Positions 7,829 through 18,847 of a stretch of 64,000 nucleotides of DNA are shown piece after piece. A program made the position numbers and the translations under genes. The notes beneath the pieces were generated by a model. That model was not told the DNA's origin. It searched no databases and saw only the letters and a program-made list of their open reading frames with translations. Positions within the stretch are counted from its first letter, which is position 1; each line of letters starts with the position of its first letter. This stretch comes from Nitrospira sp. (GTDB taxonomy: Bacteria; Nitrospirota; Nitrospiria; Nitrospirales; Nitrospiraceae): NCBI GenBank assembly GCA_016873495.1, contig VGXC01000005.1, positions 34,829 through 98,828 of the forward strand, read 5' to 3'.

Positions 7829-10496
7829 ATTTCTGCTGATCCTCGCCGAGCCGGCGCTGGAGTTCGGCAAGCCGATTCAGCGCTTCCAGCGGAGTCATCG
7901 AAAAGAGGTCCATCTGCCGGACTTCCTCGATAATCGGGTGGGGTTGGGGAAGCGTGGGGTCGGGAGGAGGCGCGGCGGGTGCGGCCGTGAACAGATCGGG
8001 TTGCGTTGGTTGGGCCGATGACCGTTCCAGTTGGGCCAAGACCTCGCGCGATCGGTTGATCACCTCGGGCGGAAGCCCGGCCAGCCTGGCGACATGAATC
8101 CCGTAACTGCGATCCGCCCCCCCCTCTACAATCTTGCGGAGGAAGAGCACATCGTCATTTTGCTCACGGACGGCCACTGAGTAATTCTTGATCCCTTCAC
8201 GCAAGCCGGCCAATTCGGTCATCTCGTGGTAGTGGGTGGCGAAGAGCGTCCGCGCGCCCAAATGGCGCTGGTCCTGGATATATTCGGCGATCGCCCAGGC
8301 AATGCTGAGGCCGTCGTAGGTGCTGGTTCCCCGTCCGATTTCATCGAGTAAGATGAGGCTGCGAGCGGTCGCACAGTTGAGGATTTGAGCCGTCTCGGTC
8401 ATTTCCACCATGAATGTGCTCTGGCCGGCCGCCAGATTGTCGGAGGCTCCGACACGGGTGAAGATGCGATCGACTAACCCGATGGTGGCGGCATGGGCCG
8501 GCACGAAGCTGCCCATCTGCGCCATCAGGACGATGAGCGCCACCTGCCGGAGATAGGTGCTCTTGCCGGCCATGTTGGGGCCGGTGATAATCAAGAGACG
8601 ATTCTGAGCCCGGTCGAGCCTGGTGTCGTTGGCGATGAATCCTGCCGGCAGGTCCAGCCGCTCCACCACCGGGTGGCGCCCCTCTGTAATCGTGAGGGTC
8701 CCTCCATCGTCAATGGTCGGGCGGACGTAACCGTTGATGCCGGCGGTTTCCGCCAAGGCCGCGAGTACGTCCAGCATGGCGATGGTCTGTCCCATGGCTT
8801 GCAAGCGTTGCGTCTCCTCGGCGAGCCTGCTGCGGATCCGCTCGAATAACTCCTGCTCGAGCGACGTCAACTGGGTCTCGGCCCCCAGCACCCGGTCTTC
8901 CAGCTCTTTCAGCTCGGCCGTGGTAAACCGTTCCGCATTGGCCAAGGTTTGCTTGCGATGGTAGTGAGGGGGAATCCGGGGCAGATTGGTCTTGGTCACC
9001 TCGATGTAGTACCCGAAGACCTGATTGAAGCGCACCTTGAGCGATTCGATCCCGGTGCGCTCCCGTTCCTGCGCTTCGAGCCTTGCGATCCAGCCCTTCC
9101 CTTCCTTGGCGGTTTTGCGCAATTCATCCAGCGCGGCATCGCAGCCATCCTTGATGATCCCGCCGTCACGAATCGAGGCGGGTGCATCCGGGAGGATCGA
9201 ACGCTCGATCAGCTCATGGACGTCGCCCAGGTCGTCCCATGTGTGGGTGAATTCCTGCAAGAGGGAGGCGCGCAGCGGTGTCAATAGCCCCCGGAGGGCT
9301 GGGAGGGCTGCGACCGACTGCTTAAGCGCCAGCAACTCTCGCGGCTGGGCCGCGCCCAGCGAGATTCTGCTGCTCAGCCGCACGATATCCTGGACCGTCC
9401 GGAGCGCCGTCCTGATCCCAGTGCGCACGGGCAGGTTGTGAAACAGTTCCGCAACGGCCTCCAAGCGGGCCTGGATCGGTCCTGGCTCTAGGAGGGGGCG
9501 AAGAATCCATTCCCGAAGCATCCGGCTTCCCATGACGGAGACCGTCCGGTCGAGCACCGAAAGGAGCGTGGCCTGGATCTGTTGGCCCGGTTCTGACCCC
9601 AACGGTCTGACCAATTCAAGGTTGCGAATGGTGGCACTGTCCAGGTGCATCTCGTGTCCGAGACGGCGCACTCGGAGCCGGCGGACGTGAGTCAAGCAGG
9701 CTGAGGGCTGGGTCTCTCGCAGGTACCGCACCGCAGCCCCGGCTGCTTGCAGGCCGAGCGTCAAGCCCTGGCAGCCAAAGGCGTCCAACGAGCTTACGCC
9801 GAACTGCTCCCGGAGGGTGCGCTCCGCTGTTTCCAGGAGAAACCGGGCGGGCTCTTGGGAGCAGAGACGGGGGCCCTTCAATTGAGCGAGCCAGGCCAGA
9901 GGTTTTTCCGATAGGCCCGCTTGGTGCAGCACTTCGCGGGGCTCCAGTCGGGACAGCTCATCCAGTAGGTCGGTTGAGGCGCCGGATCCGCCAAACTCCC
10001 TGATCCAGAATTCCCCGGTCGAAAGGTCCAGCGCCGCCAGCCCCAGCCTGGCGGATTGAGCGCCCCGGTCTGAGGCACGGGCCGTCGTCTCGAACATTGC
10101 CACGGAAGCCAGATAATTTGATTCGGTGGCGGGAAGAAACTCGGTGTCGATCAGGGTGCCGGGCGTATAGAGACGGACCACCTCGCGCCGGACGAGGCCC
10201 TTGGCCAGCTTGGGGTCTTCCACCTGATCGCAGAGGGCCACGGTGCGCCCCGCCTTGAGGAGCTTGGCGATGTAGCCGGTGGCCGCATGATGCGGCACGC
10301 CGCAGAGCGGGACCGGATCGGCCTTCGCTTTGTCCCGGGAAGTCAGCGCGATCGAGAGTAGCCGCGACGCCTCTTCCGCATCCTCGTAAAACATTTCGTA
10401 GAAATCGCCGACTCGGAAAAAAAGGATGGCCTCTTGGTACGCCTGCTTGATCTCCCGGTACTGGCGCATCAGGGGCGTTAGGTCGCTGTCATTCAT
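7827..10496 (-). CDS. mutS: DNA mismatch repair protein MutS
   Basis: An 889-residue MutS1. The mismatch-binding domain contains FFRVGDFYEMF with the Phe-x-Glu wedge near residues 37-42. Connector, core and clamp domains follow. The ATPase has Walker A GPNMAGKST near residue 637, a Walker B region LILLDEIGRGTSTYDG and FATHYHEM. The C-terminal helical part ends RRLGEDQQK. It recognises base mismatches and recruits MutL, which is not in this window. It is the last gene of the minus-strand operon and overlaps the upstream lapA-like gene by 8 bases. Confidence 0.98.
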   Translation of the reverse strand: MNDSDLTPLMRQYREIKQAYQEAILFFRVGDFYEMFYEDAEEASRLLSIALTSRDKAKADPVPLCGVPHHAATGYIAKLLKAGRTVALCDQVEDPKLAKGLVRREVVRLYTPGTLIDTEFLPATESNYLASVAMFETTARASDRGAQSARLGLAALDLSTGEFWIREFGGSGASTDLLDELSRLEPREVLHQAGLSEKPLAWLAQLKGPRLCSQEPARFLLETAERTLREQFGVSSLDAFGCQGLTLGLQAAGAAVRYLRETQPSACLTHVRRLRVRRLGHEMHLDSATIRNLELVRPLGSEPGQQIQATLLSVLDRTVSVMGSRMLREWILRPLLEPGPIQARLEAVAELFHNLPVRTGIRTALRTVQDIVRLSSRISLGAAQPRELLALKQSVAALPALRGLLTPLRASLLQEFTHTWDDLGDVHELIERSILPDAPASIRDGGIIKDGCDAALDELRKTAKEGKGWIARLEAQERERTGIESLKVRFNQVFGYYIEVTKTNLPRIPPHYHRKQTLANAERFTTAELKELEDRVLGAETQLTSLEQELFERIRSRLAEETQRLQAMGQTIAMLDVLAALAETAGINGYVRPTIDDGGTLTITEGRHPVVERLDLPAGFIANDTRLDRAQNRLLIITGPNMAGKSTYLRQVALIVLMAQMGSFVPAHAATIGLVDRIFTRVGASDNLAAGQSTFMVEMTETAQILNCATARSLILLDEIGRGTSTYDGLSIAWAIAEYIQDQRHLGARTLFATHYHEMTELAGLREGIKNYSVAVREQNDDVLFLRKIVEGGADRSYGIHVARLAGLPPEVINRSREVLAQLERSSAQPTQPDLFTAAPAAPPPDPTLPQPHPIIEEVRQMDLFSMTPLEALNRLAELQRRLGEDQQK

Positions 10497-10842
10497 CGAG
10501 CAGTTCCCCGGTTGACTTCTCGGGGGGCCGCGCTCCGGCCTGGGGGAGGGGATGATCGGTGGTCTGCTGTGGCCGCCGCAGCCGCTCGAGGTCGGCTTCA
10601 GCCTCCTGCAGGGCCTTGACTTTGCGTCGCAACTCCAGCCGCACCTGGATCCAGGCCGGAAAGAGCAGAATGGATGCGACCAGCAGCCCGACGGCGAAGG
10701 CGCTGAGCACCGGCCTCCACAACTCGGTCGTCGCCTCGCGGAGCCCGAAGAAATAGCGGAGGGTGACCTCCTGTTCCTGGTTCTGGAGAAAGAAGGTGAG
10801 CGACAGCAGCAACAGAAGGCCGACCAGGATGAGACGAATCAT
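10489..10842 (-). CDS. lapA: LapA-type (DUF1049) small membrane protein
   Basis: 117 residues with two hydrophobic segments (about 2-20 and 43-64) separated by a loop with QNQEQEVTLRYFFG, the usual LapA/YciS pattern, and a charged coiled-coil tail (LRRKVKALQEAEADLERL). In E. coli LapA works with LapB in regulating LpxC and lipopolysaccharide amount. No lapB is seen next to it, so that function is only assumed from the family. It overlaps mutS by 8 bases and the HIT gene by 4. Confidence 0.75.
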   Translation of the reverse strand: MIRLILVGLLLLLSLTFFLQNQEQEVTLRYFFGLREATTELWRPVLSAFAVGLLVASILLFPAWIQVRLELRRKVKALQEAEADLERLRRPQQTTDHPLPQAGARPPEKSTGELLDE

Positions 10843-11456
10843 GGGGTTCCTATTCCACTCCTTCTTGAGGCGCTTGTCGGAACGGGTTGCCGTCTGGTCT
10901 TCGTCCTCCGTTTGGCGCCGGCCTCCGGCAAACGGACGCGGCGGAGGGCCGCCGGAGGTTGGCGGCCTGCGAGCGCCGATCGGAATGCCGTGCGGAGCGT
11001 CCGATAGGTGGCCCGCAAGTGTTCGGGAATGACACGAGTCTCGGCCAGCAAAGACATGAAATTCGTGTCGCCGTTCCAGCGAGGGACGATATGGAGATGG
11101 AGATGGGCCTCGATTCCGGCGCCGCTGACCTGGCCCAGGTTGAGTCCCACGTTAAACCCTTCAGGCCTGACGGCCAGTTGTAGAGCCATGATCGAGAGAT
11201 TCGTCATCCGGATCAGATCCAAGGCGCAGTCGGCCGGGAGCAATTCCAGGCTCCTGACGTGCGCGTAGGGCGCGACGAGGAGATGTCCGCTATTGTACGG
11301 GTACCGGTTCATGATGACAAATCCATATTGGCCCCGGTGGAGGACCAGATGTGCGGCATCGCGTCTGCTGTCATGCTTCAGGCAGAAGATGCATCGTGCC
11401 GGCTTGTGCGCGTTCTTCACATAGGCCATGCGCCAAGGAGCCCAGATGACGTTCAT
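10839..11456 (-). CDS. HIT-family nucleotide hydrolase/phosphorylase
   Basis: 205 residues. The histidine triad HLHLHIV is at residues 118-123 (His118, His120, His122). A zinc-type pair CIFC lies at residues 22-25, as in the Ap4A phosphorylase-like HIT branch. The ATG at 11456 is chosen because MNVIWAPWRMAYV is the family N terminus; a longer frame to 11651 is read over tsaE. It overlaps tsaE by 4 bases (ATGA), so coupling is likely. The family acts on diadenosine polyphosphates or nucleotide adducts; the exact substrate cannot be read from sequence. Confidence 0.9.
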   Translation of the reverse strand: MNVIWAPWRMAYVKNAHKPARCIFCLKHDSRRDAAHLVLHRGQYGFVIMNRYPYNSGHLLVAPYAHVRSLELLPADCALDLIRMTNLSIMALQLAVRPEGFNVGLNLGQVSGAGIEAHLHLHIVPRWNGDTNFMSLLAETRVIPEHLRATYRTLRTAFRSALAGRQPPAALRRVRLPEAGAKRRTKTRRQPVPTSASRRSGIGTP

Positions 11457-12115
11457 CGACGGGGCCGTTTCTTCCGCCCCACGGGAACCGGATCGCGGGC
11501 GATCTTTGCCGGGGTGGTCATCCGGGTCAGGCAGGCTCGTGCGCTTGGGCCAATGGCATGCATGACGATGGTACGGGACGTGGCGGTCAGATGGTCCAAG
11601 CGAATCTCGAGGCGGTCTTGCGGCAACTCCGTGCCGGCCTTCTCGGCCCATTCGATGGCCATGACGGTCAAGCCATCCTGGTAGTCGGGTAGGCCCAGGT
11701 GTCGCAGATCCGACTCCTGTTCAATCCGGTAGAAGTCTGCATGGACCAACCGCAGGCGACCTGGATACTCGTGGATCAGCACGAAAGTGGGGCTGCTGAC
11801 GGCCCGGGACGGAGCCCCGAGCCCCGCGGCCAGCCCGCGGACGAAGACCGTCTTGCCGCTTCCCAATTCTCCGTACAGCGCCAGTGTTTCGCCCCCGCGC
11901 AAAGCTTGGCCTGTGGCGCGGCCGAGCCGCTCGGTCTCTGCGGCTGAGCGGGTGACCGTCCGCCAGGCGCCGGCGGACAGAGGGGGCTGGTCCGACGTGC
12001 GTCCCTCCGGTTTGGCGGAGAGCGGCGCCGCGCGGGTGTCCGAGGTGGACCGCCCAGCGCGGGAGTCCCTGGGGCCGCTAGTAGCCGATAGACGTCGTGG
12101 TTTTGGTGAAGGCAT
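11453..12115 (-). CDS. tsaE: tRNA threonylcarbamoyladenosine biosynthesis ATPase
   Basis: 220 residues. The P loop GELGSGKT is at residues 82-89, followed by the family blocks VSSPTFVLIHEY and LVHADFYRIE. TsaE is the ATPase that works with TsaB and TsaD in making t6A37 in ANN-decoding tRNAs. The first 50 residues are Ser/Arg/Pro-rich and not part of the domain, and the frame overlaps nnr by 38 bases. No internal ATG or GTG fits better, so the start is uncertain. The C terminus is also extended and basic (GRKKRPRR). The core is about 150 residues, as usual. Confidence 0.9.
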   Translation of the reverse strand: MPSPKPRRLSATSGPRDSRAGRSTSDTRAAPLSAKPEGRTSDQPPLSAGAWRTVTRSAAETERLGRATGQALRGGETLALYGELGSGKTVFVRGLAAGLGAPSRAVSSPTFVLIHEYPGRLRLVHADFYRIEQESDLRHLGLPDYQDGLTVMAIEWAEKAGTELPQDRLEIRLDHLTATSRTIVMHAIGPSARACLTRMTTPAKIARDPVPVGRKKRPRR

Positions 12116-13697
12116 AGGAAATGTGCTCGATGATGTTGCCCGCCGTCATCCCGATGGGCCCCCGATCGGCTGCGGCCAAGTCTCCGGCCAGTCCGTGAAA
12201 ATAAGTGCCCACGCAGGCAGCGGCCCAGGGGTCGAGCTTTTGGGCCAATAGCCCGACGATCATGCCGGTCAGGACATCGCCGCTGCCTGCTGTCGCCATA
12301 CCTGGGTTGCCCGTCGGGCAGACGGCCACGCGTCCATCCGGATGGGCCACCACGGTCCTGGCTCCCTTCAGTATCAGAAACACTCTCCGCCGGTGCGCGA
12401 AGCGCGTGGCGGTGCCGATACGATCGGCATTAATCGAGCGGGGCGAAGCGTCTTCTTCCAGCCTGGCCATTTCTCCAGGGTGGGGGGTCAAGATCGGCGC
12501 GACCTTGCAATCCGCCAGCAAGGCGGGGCGTCCGGCCAGCGCATTCAGTGCATCGGCATCCAAGACGAACGGGCATTCCAACCGCGGGATCAGCGCCTGC
12601 ATCACCTCGACTGTTTCCGGATGGGTTGTGAGTCCCGGCCCCAGAGCCACGGCGTCCTTGGCCTGCGCAAACGAGAGCAGCCGATCAAGGCCCGAGCGTG
12701 CCAGGGTCCGGGCCTTGGTTTCGGGCATCGGGGCCGTCATCGCCTCCAGAAGTTTACATTCGAGGATGTCGTTGACGCTGGTCGGGGTGGCGACGGTGAC
12801 CAGGCCGGTGCCGCTCCGCAGCGCGGCGTTCGCGGCCAGGGCTGCGGCGCCGGTCTTGCCGACCGAGCCGGCGATGATGCCGGCATGTCCGAACGTGCCC
12901 TTGTGGGCGGACGAAGGCCGGGCCGGCAACAAGTGGTGGCACCAGCCCAACGTCAGCAGCGAGATTTTGCTATCTACGGCAGCCTCGAAGGAGCGCGGAA
13001 TCCCGATGTCGACGATATGGATCCTGCCGGCATGGTCGATGCCAGGGCCGAGATAGAGTCCTAGCTTGGGCTGGGCGAAGGTCACCGTCAAGGCGGCCCG
13101 CACGGCGGAGCCCATGACCGCTCCTGTGTCCGCATGAATACCTGAGGGGAGGTCTACGGAAACGACCGGTCGGCCGGATTCGTTGATGGCCTCGATAGCA
13201 TTGCGATAGAGCCCTTCGACCGGAGCGGATAGGCCGGTTCCCAGCAAGGCATCCACAATTACCTGACTCTTGTTGACCCATGCGCGACAGCGCTCATCGG
13301 CCCGGTAGGCTTGGACGGCCGCGGCGCCGGCCACCTTCACGAATCGGCGGTACGTGGTGTTGGCGTCCCTCGTCATGGATGACGGCTGAGCCATCAGCAG
13401 GACCCTGGTGCGTGCCCGCTTGCGCGTAAGCAAGCGGGCTAGGACGAACCCGTCCCCTCCGTTGTTGCCCTTTCCGCACAAGATGGTCACGGTCCTGCCG
13501 GCCAGCGAGCCGAACACCTGTTCCATGGAGGCGACCAAGCCGGCTCCGGCGTTCTCCATTAGGGTGAGGCTGGGAATCTGCGCGTCCTGGATGGCGCGTC
13601 GGTCGAGGGCTTGCATCTGGGCGGCTGTGACGATCTTCATGGGAGACAAGAGCGTATGGTCATGAGCCGATGGTGCCGGCCATGAGCTATCAGCCAT
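12078..13697 (-). CDS. nnr: Bifunctional NAD(P)H-hydrate epimerase / dehydratase
   Basis: 539 residues, two domains. The N-terminal YjeF_N epimerase begins MKIVTAAQMQALDRRAI and has LCGKGNNGGDGFVLARLL. The C-terminal ribokinase-like dehydratase has ITPHPGEMARL and GNPGMATAGSGDVLTGM. It repairs hydrated NAD(P)H. The chosen ATG at 13697 forms TAATG with the acpS stop and has AAAGGAG in front. The canonical start (13640) is 19 codons inside but has no clear ribosome-binding site; the extra residues come from a Ser/His-rich stretch. Confidence 0.93.
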   Translation of the reverse strand: MADSSWPAPSAHDHTLLSPMKIVTAAQMQALDRRAIQDAQIPSLTLMENAGAGLVASMEQVFGSLAGRTVTILCGKGNNGGDGFVLARLLTRKRARTRVLLMAQPSSMTRDANTTYRRFVKVAGAAAVQAYRADERCRAWVNKSQVIVDALLGTGLSAPVEGLYRNAIEAINESGRPVVSVDLPSGIHADTGAVMGSAVRAALTVTFAQPKLGLYLGPGIDHAGRIHIVDIGIPRSFEAAVDSKISLLTLGWCHHLLPARPSSAHKGTFGHAGIIAGSVGKTGAAALAANAALRSGTGLVTVATPTSVNDILECKLLEAMTAPMPETKARTLARSGLDRLLSFAQAKDAVALGPGLTTHPETVEVMQALIPRLECPFVLDADALNALAGRPALLADCKVAPILTPHPGEMARLEEDASPRSINADRIGTATRFAHRRRVFLILKGARTVVAHPDGRVAVCPTGNPGMATAGSGDVLTGMIVGLLAQKLDPWAAACVGTYFHGLAGDLAAADRGPIGMTAGNIIEHISYAFTKTTTSIGY

Positions 13698-14083
13698 TAG
13701 CTCTCCTTTGTCAGCACCACTTGCGCGATCGCATAGTCGGCATCGTGGGAGAGACTGATATGGATGTCGGTGACGCCGGCTTCCTGCAGCAGGGCTCCGG
13801 CACGACCTTGCACGTGGGCCACCGGTTTCCCGCTGCCGTCGTTCAACACCTGGATATCCTGCCAGCTGATTCCCGCCGACCAGCCGGTCCCTATCGCTTT
13901 CAAGACCGCTTCCTTGGCGGCAAAGCGTCCGGCGAGCGAGGCATAGGGCGAAGCCCGTTCGAAGCAATAGCGGCGCTCAGCTTCCGTATAGAGCCGTTCC
14001 AGAAACCGTTCCTGCCACCGATCCGCCAGGGCGCGAATCCGTTCGATCTTTACGAGATCCAGGCCGATTCCGACGATGCGCAT
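13697..14083 (-). CDS. acpS: Holo-[acyl-carrier-protein] synthase
   Basis: 128 residues starting MRIVGIGLDLVKIERI; the magnesium ligands Asp9 and Glu58 (AGRFAAKEAVLKAIG) are present, and HISLSHDADYAIA is the C-terminal motif. It transfers 4'-phosphopantetheine from CoA to acyl carrier protein. The frame is open upstream to 14176, but the family N terminus fixes ATG 14083. It lies between pdxJ and nnr, the common pdxJ-acpS-nnr order. Confidence 0.96.
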   Translation of the reverse strand: MRIVGIGLDLVKIERIRALADRWQERFLERLYTEAERRYCFERASPYASLAGRFAAKEAVLKAIGTGWSAGISWQDIQVLNDGSGKPVAHVQGRAGALLQEAGVTDIHISLSHDADYAIAQVVLTKES

Positions 14084-14172
14084 GGAGTCCTGGGCGTCAC
14101 ATACGACGGTTGAGGGTTGATGTAGAGGCTCGGCGGCCGTTCTCCGCCTGCTTGAGCCGATCAACAGGGCGA

Positions 14173-14886
14173 TCAACCCACGAGTTGCTTCATTTCCCTG
14201 ACGGCGCGGTCAAGGCCGACGAGGATGGCGCGGGCGATGATGCTGTGGCCGATGTTGTATTCCACAATCTCAGGAATCTGGATGAGGCGTTTCACGTTAC
14301 GGTAGGTCAAGCCATGCCCTGCATTGACGCCCATGCCCAACTTGTAAGCGAGTTTGGCTGCGTGGGTGATGGCCTCGAATTCGGCCTGCTCCTCCTTGAG
14401 GCGGCGGGCATTGGCATAGCGGCCGGTGTGCAACTCGACATAGTCGGCGGCGATCTTATGGGCCGCTTTGATCTGGGCCGGGTCCGGTTCGATGAAGAGG
14501 CTGACCGGGATGCCGCCATCGTGGAGCATCTCCACGATGCCCTTGATCCGGTCCCTCTGTCCCGCCACTTCCAAGCCACCCTCCGTCGTCAGCTCCTGCC
14601 GCCGTTCCGGCACCAGCGTGACGAGATGGGGCTTGACGCTGAGCGCGACCTTGACCATCGCTTCATCGGCGCCCATTTCCAGGTCCAGCTTGGTCTGGAT
14701 CACGTCCTTCAGTAGGTTCAGGTCTCGGTCCTGGATATGACGTCGATCTTCGCGCAGGTGCACGACGATGCCATCGGCCCCGGCGAGCTCCACCAACACG
14801 GCCGCCGCCACTGGGTCCGGTTCGCTCCCACCCCTGGCTTGCCGGAGGGTGGCGACATGATCGATATTCACACCCAACCGTGCCAC
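14173..14886 (-). CDS. pdxJ: Pyridoxine 5'-phosphate synthase
   Basis: 237 residues from GTG 14886, preceded by GGGGAGG. Family blocks are visible: [18 protein letters not shown] at the N terminus, [47 protein letters not shown] and [12 protein letters not shown]. It condenses deoxyxylulose phosphate with 3-amino-2-oxopropyl phosphate in the DXP-dependent vitamin B6 pathway. It is the first gene of the minus-strand unit that runs to mutS. The gap to acpS is 89 bases. Confidence 0.97.
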   Translation of the reverse strand: MARLGVNIDHVATLRQARGGSEPDPVAAAVLVELAGADGIVVHLREDRRHIQDRDLNLLKDVIQTKLDLEMGADEAMVKVALSVKPHLVTLVPERRQELTTEGGLEVAGQRDRIKGIVEMLHDGGIPVSLFIEPDPAQIKAAHKIAADYVELHTGRYANARRLKEEQAEFEAITHAAKLAYKLGMGVNAGHGLTYRNVKRLIQIPEIVEYNIGHSIIARAILVGLDRAVREMKQLVG

Positions 14887-15067
14887 AGAACCTCCCCTCT
14901 GCCGTCGTTTGTTTGTGTAGACGATGGCAGAATGCATGAGTTTGCAAAAGGTTAGAATATTATTACAAAAAGGACAGGGAGGTAGCAAGAAACAAACTGC
15001 CTGGTCGAGTCAGGAGGGCATCCACAAGCTTCTTGCCTTAAAAAAATCATCCAACTCCGGATTAAAA

Positions 15068-15096
15068 TTGACTGTTTTGGCGCGCTGCATTAAAAT
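15068..15096 (+). promoter_or_regulatory. Sigma70-type promoter of the aspartate-family operon
   Basis: TTGACT (15068-15073), 17 bases, TAAAAT (15091-15096): 5/6 at each hexamer. The surrounding DNA is unusually A+T-rich for this window. The start would be near 15103, about 60 bases before the aminotransferase. The 278-base divergent gap 14887-15164 shows no other clear structure. Confidence 0.65.
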
Positions 15097-15164
15097 TAGC
15101 CCTTTCACGCCTTGCATACACCTGTGAAGGCGCACTCGCAACGTATTGAAAAACCGAGGAGATA

Positions 15165-16348
<1,184 letters not shown>

Positions 16349-16352
<4 letters not shown>

Positions 16353-17674
16353 AGCGGCGCATCGGCGTGGGACTGGTGGGGTTCGGCACGGTCGGGGCCG
16401 GCGCGGCGAAGATTCTTCAGCAGAACGCCGCGCTCATTCAGCGGCGCGTGGGCGTACCGGTGGAACTTGTGCGCATTGCGGACCTGGACGTGACGCGCGA
16501 TCGCGGCGTGGCAGTGCTGCCGGGTGTGCTGACGACGGACTTGCGCCAGGTTTTGGACGATCCGGCCGTGGACATCGTGTTGGAGCTGATCGGCGGCTAC
16601 GAGACGGCCAAACGCGTGATCCTGGGCGCCATGGCGGGCGGCAAGTCGGTGGTGACGGCCAACAAAGCCCTGCTGGCGGTCCACGGCGAGGAGATCTTCG
16701 AGGCGGCGGCCCGGCATGGCGTGGATCTGGGGTTCGAGGCGAGCGTCGGCGGGGGCATTCCCGTGATCCGCGCGTTGACCGAAGGCTTGGCCGCCAATAC
16801 GATCCTGTCCATCTATGGCATCATCAACGGAACGTCCAACTACATCCTGAGCCGGATGACGAAGGAAGGCCACGGGTTCCAGGAGGTTCTGGCGGAGGCG
16901 CAGCGAGCCGGATATGCGGAAGCCGATCCCACGTTCGATGTGGCGGGCACCGATAGCGCCCACAAGCTGGCCATCATGGTGAGCCTCGCCTACGGCACCC
17001 CGGTGAACTTCAAGGACCTGTTCGTGGAAGGGATCACCAAGATCACGCCGCTGGACATCGCCTATGCGAAGGAGTTCGGCTACACGATCAAGCTGCTGGG
17101 CATCGCCAAGTTCCTGCGCGGAGACCATGAGGGCGAGATCGAAGCCCGGGTCCATCCGACGATGATTCCCTCGGATTCGCCGATCGCCCGGGTGGACGGC
17201 GTCTACAACGCGATCCAGCTCGTCGGCGACGCCGTGAATGACGTGGTGCTCTACGGGCAGGGTGCCGGGTCGATGCCCACCGGCAGCGCAGTGGTTAGTG
17301 ATGTCATGGACATCGCGCGGAATCTGCTGCGCGGCGCGTCCGGCCGGGTACCGCCCGCTTCGTTTCAGCGGGACCAGCGCCGCCCCTTGCGCCTGCGCCC
17401 GATCGAAGACATCACGAGTCTCTATTACCTGCGCTTCATGGTCCTGGACCGACCCGGGGTGCTCTCCCAGATCGCCGGGGTGTTGGGACAACAGGGGATC
17501 AGCATTTCCTCCGTGCTGCAGAAGGGACGGAAAGAAGGGCAGACCGTGCCGGTCGTGATCATGACCCATACGGCGACGGAGCGGCACGTGCAGGCGGCCC
17601 TGTGCGAGATCGATCGCATGGCATTCATTTCGGAGCCCACCACGTTGATTCGTGTCGAGGGGCATGACGAGTAA
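16349..17674 (+). CDS. hom: Homoserine dehydrogenase
   Basis: 441 residues. The N-terminal NAD(P)-binding fold has [11 protein letters not shown] at residues 8-18. The catalytic domain has [14 protein letters not shown] and [22 protein letters not shown]-terminal ACT domain ([20 protein letters not shown]) is probably the threonine sensor. It reduces aspartate semialdehyde to homoserine. The start is fixed by ATGA overlap with the aminotransferase stop; a longer frame from 16100 is read over that gene. It is followed by thrC after 62 bases. Confidence 0.96.
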
Positions 17675-17736
17675 TCCATGCAAGTCCCTTGCTGCCAGCT
17701 CCATCCAGGTTCGCGCCATTCTCGCCGAGGTCGGTC

Positions 17737-18795
17737 ATGAGGCCCTGGCGCGGGGTAATCGAGGAGTATCGGAAATTTCTACCGGTCACGGAGGCGACGC
17801 CTATCGTGACCCTGGGCGAAGGGAACACGCCCTTGATCGCGGCCAAGCGCCTGGCTGCCAGGATCAATCCGCGGGTCGAGCTCTATCTCAAGTTTGAAGG
17901 GGCGAATCCCACCGGGTCGTTCAAGGATCGGGGCATGACCCTGGCGATTTCTAAGGCGCTGGAGGCGGGGGCCCGCGCGGTCATCTGCGCTTCGACGGGC
18001 AACACGTCCGCGTCCGCGGCCGCCTATGGCGCCCGCGCCGGTCTGGCGGTCTATGTCTTGATCCCAGCCGGAAAGATCGCGCTGGGCAAGCTGTCGCAAG
18101 CGATGATGCACCAGGCTACGGTCATCCAGATCGAAGGGAATTTCGACCAGGCCCTGGCCATCGTCAAGGACGTGGCCGCCACGCATCCGATCGAGCTGGT
18201 GAACTCGATCAATCCCTTCCGGATCGAAGGACAGAAGACGGCCGCGATGGAAGTGTGCGATCAGTTGGGCGGGGCGCCGACGGTCCATGTTCTGCCCGTC
18301 GGCAACGCCGGCAACATTACCGCCTATTGGAAAGGCTACAAGGAGTACCGGAGCGCCGGCCAGATTGCCCAGGCGCCGAGAATGATGGGTTTTCAGGCCG
18401 CCGGCGCCGCGCCGATCGTGCTCAGTCGTGTCGTCGAGGATCCCCAGACGGTGGCCACGGCCATCAGGATCGGTAACCCCGCCAGCTGGAAGGGGGCGCT
18501 GCAGGCGGTGGAGGAGTCGCGGGGTGGCATCGACTTGGTGACGGACGAGGAAATCCTCAAGGCCTACGGCATGGTGGCGGCGGACGAAGGGGTTTTTTGT
18601 GAGCCGGCTTCGGCCGCGTCCGTGGCGGGCGTGATCAAGCTGAACGGCAAGGGGGAGCTGCAGGAAGGGGACCGGGTCGTGTGCACGTTGACTGGGCACG
18701 GGCTGAAGGATGCGGACACGGCCATTAGCGTGTCGCGCCAGCCCCGCACGATCAAAGCCAGTCGGGATGAGGTGGTCCGTCTGCTGAACCTGTAA
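17737..18795 (+). CDS. thrC: Threonine synthase
   Basis: 352 residues from ATG 17737 (family N terminus MRPWRGVIEEYRKFLPV; ribosome-binding site GCCGAGG). The PLP lysine is Lys63 in NPTGSFKDRGMTLA. The phosphate-binding loop is PVGNAGNITAYWKGYKEY. A 352-residue length fits the short PLP-dependent threonine synthases that convert O-phosphohomoserine to threonine. Because this enzyme needs phosphohomoserine, a homoserine kinase activity must exist, yet no thrB is in the operon; see the ApgM-family gene that follows. Confidence 0.96.
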   Translation: MRPWRGVIEEYRKFLPVTEATPIVTLGEGNTPLIAAKRLAARINPRVELYLKFEGANPTGSFKDRGMTLAISKALEAGARAVICASTGNTSASAAAYGARAGLAVYVLIPAGKIALGKLSQAMMHQATVIQIEGNFDQALAIVKDVAATHPIELVNSINPFRIEGQKTAAMEVCDQLGGAPTVHVLPVGNAGNITAYWKGYKEYRSAGQIAQAPRMMGFQAAGAAPIVLSRVVEDPQTVATAIRIGNPASWKGALQAVEESRGGIDLVTDEEILKAYGMVAADEGVFCEPASAASVAGVIKLNGKGELQEGDRVVCTLTGHGLKDADTAISVSRQPRTIKASRDEVVRLLNL

Positions 18796-18847
18796 TGAAA
18801 GTCGGTCATGATGAGGGTGGCATGAGATCAGAGAGGAAAGGTTGCCT

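Noticed and set aside
13641..13697. Possible repeat (CATGAGC/ATGGCT motifs) in the nnr 5' extension
   Set aside because: Two short direct similarities only; no 7-base period or clear inverted arms, so it was not counted with the repeat family.
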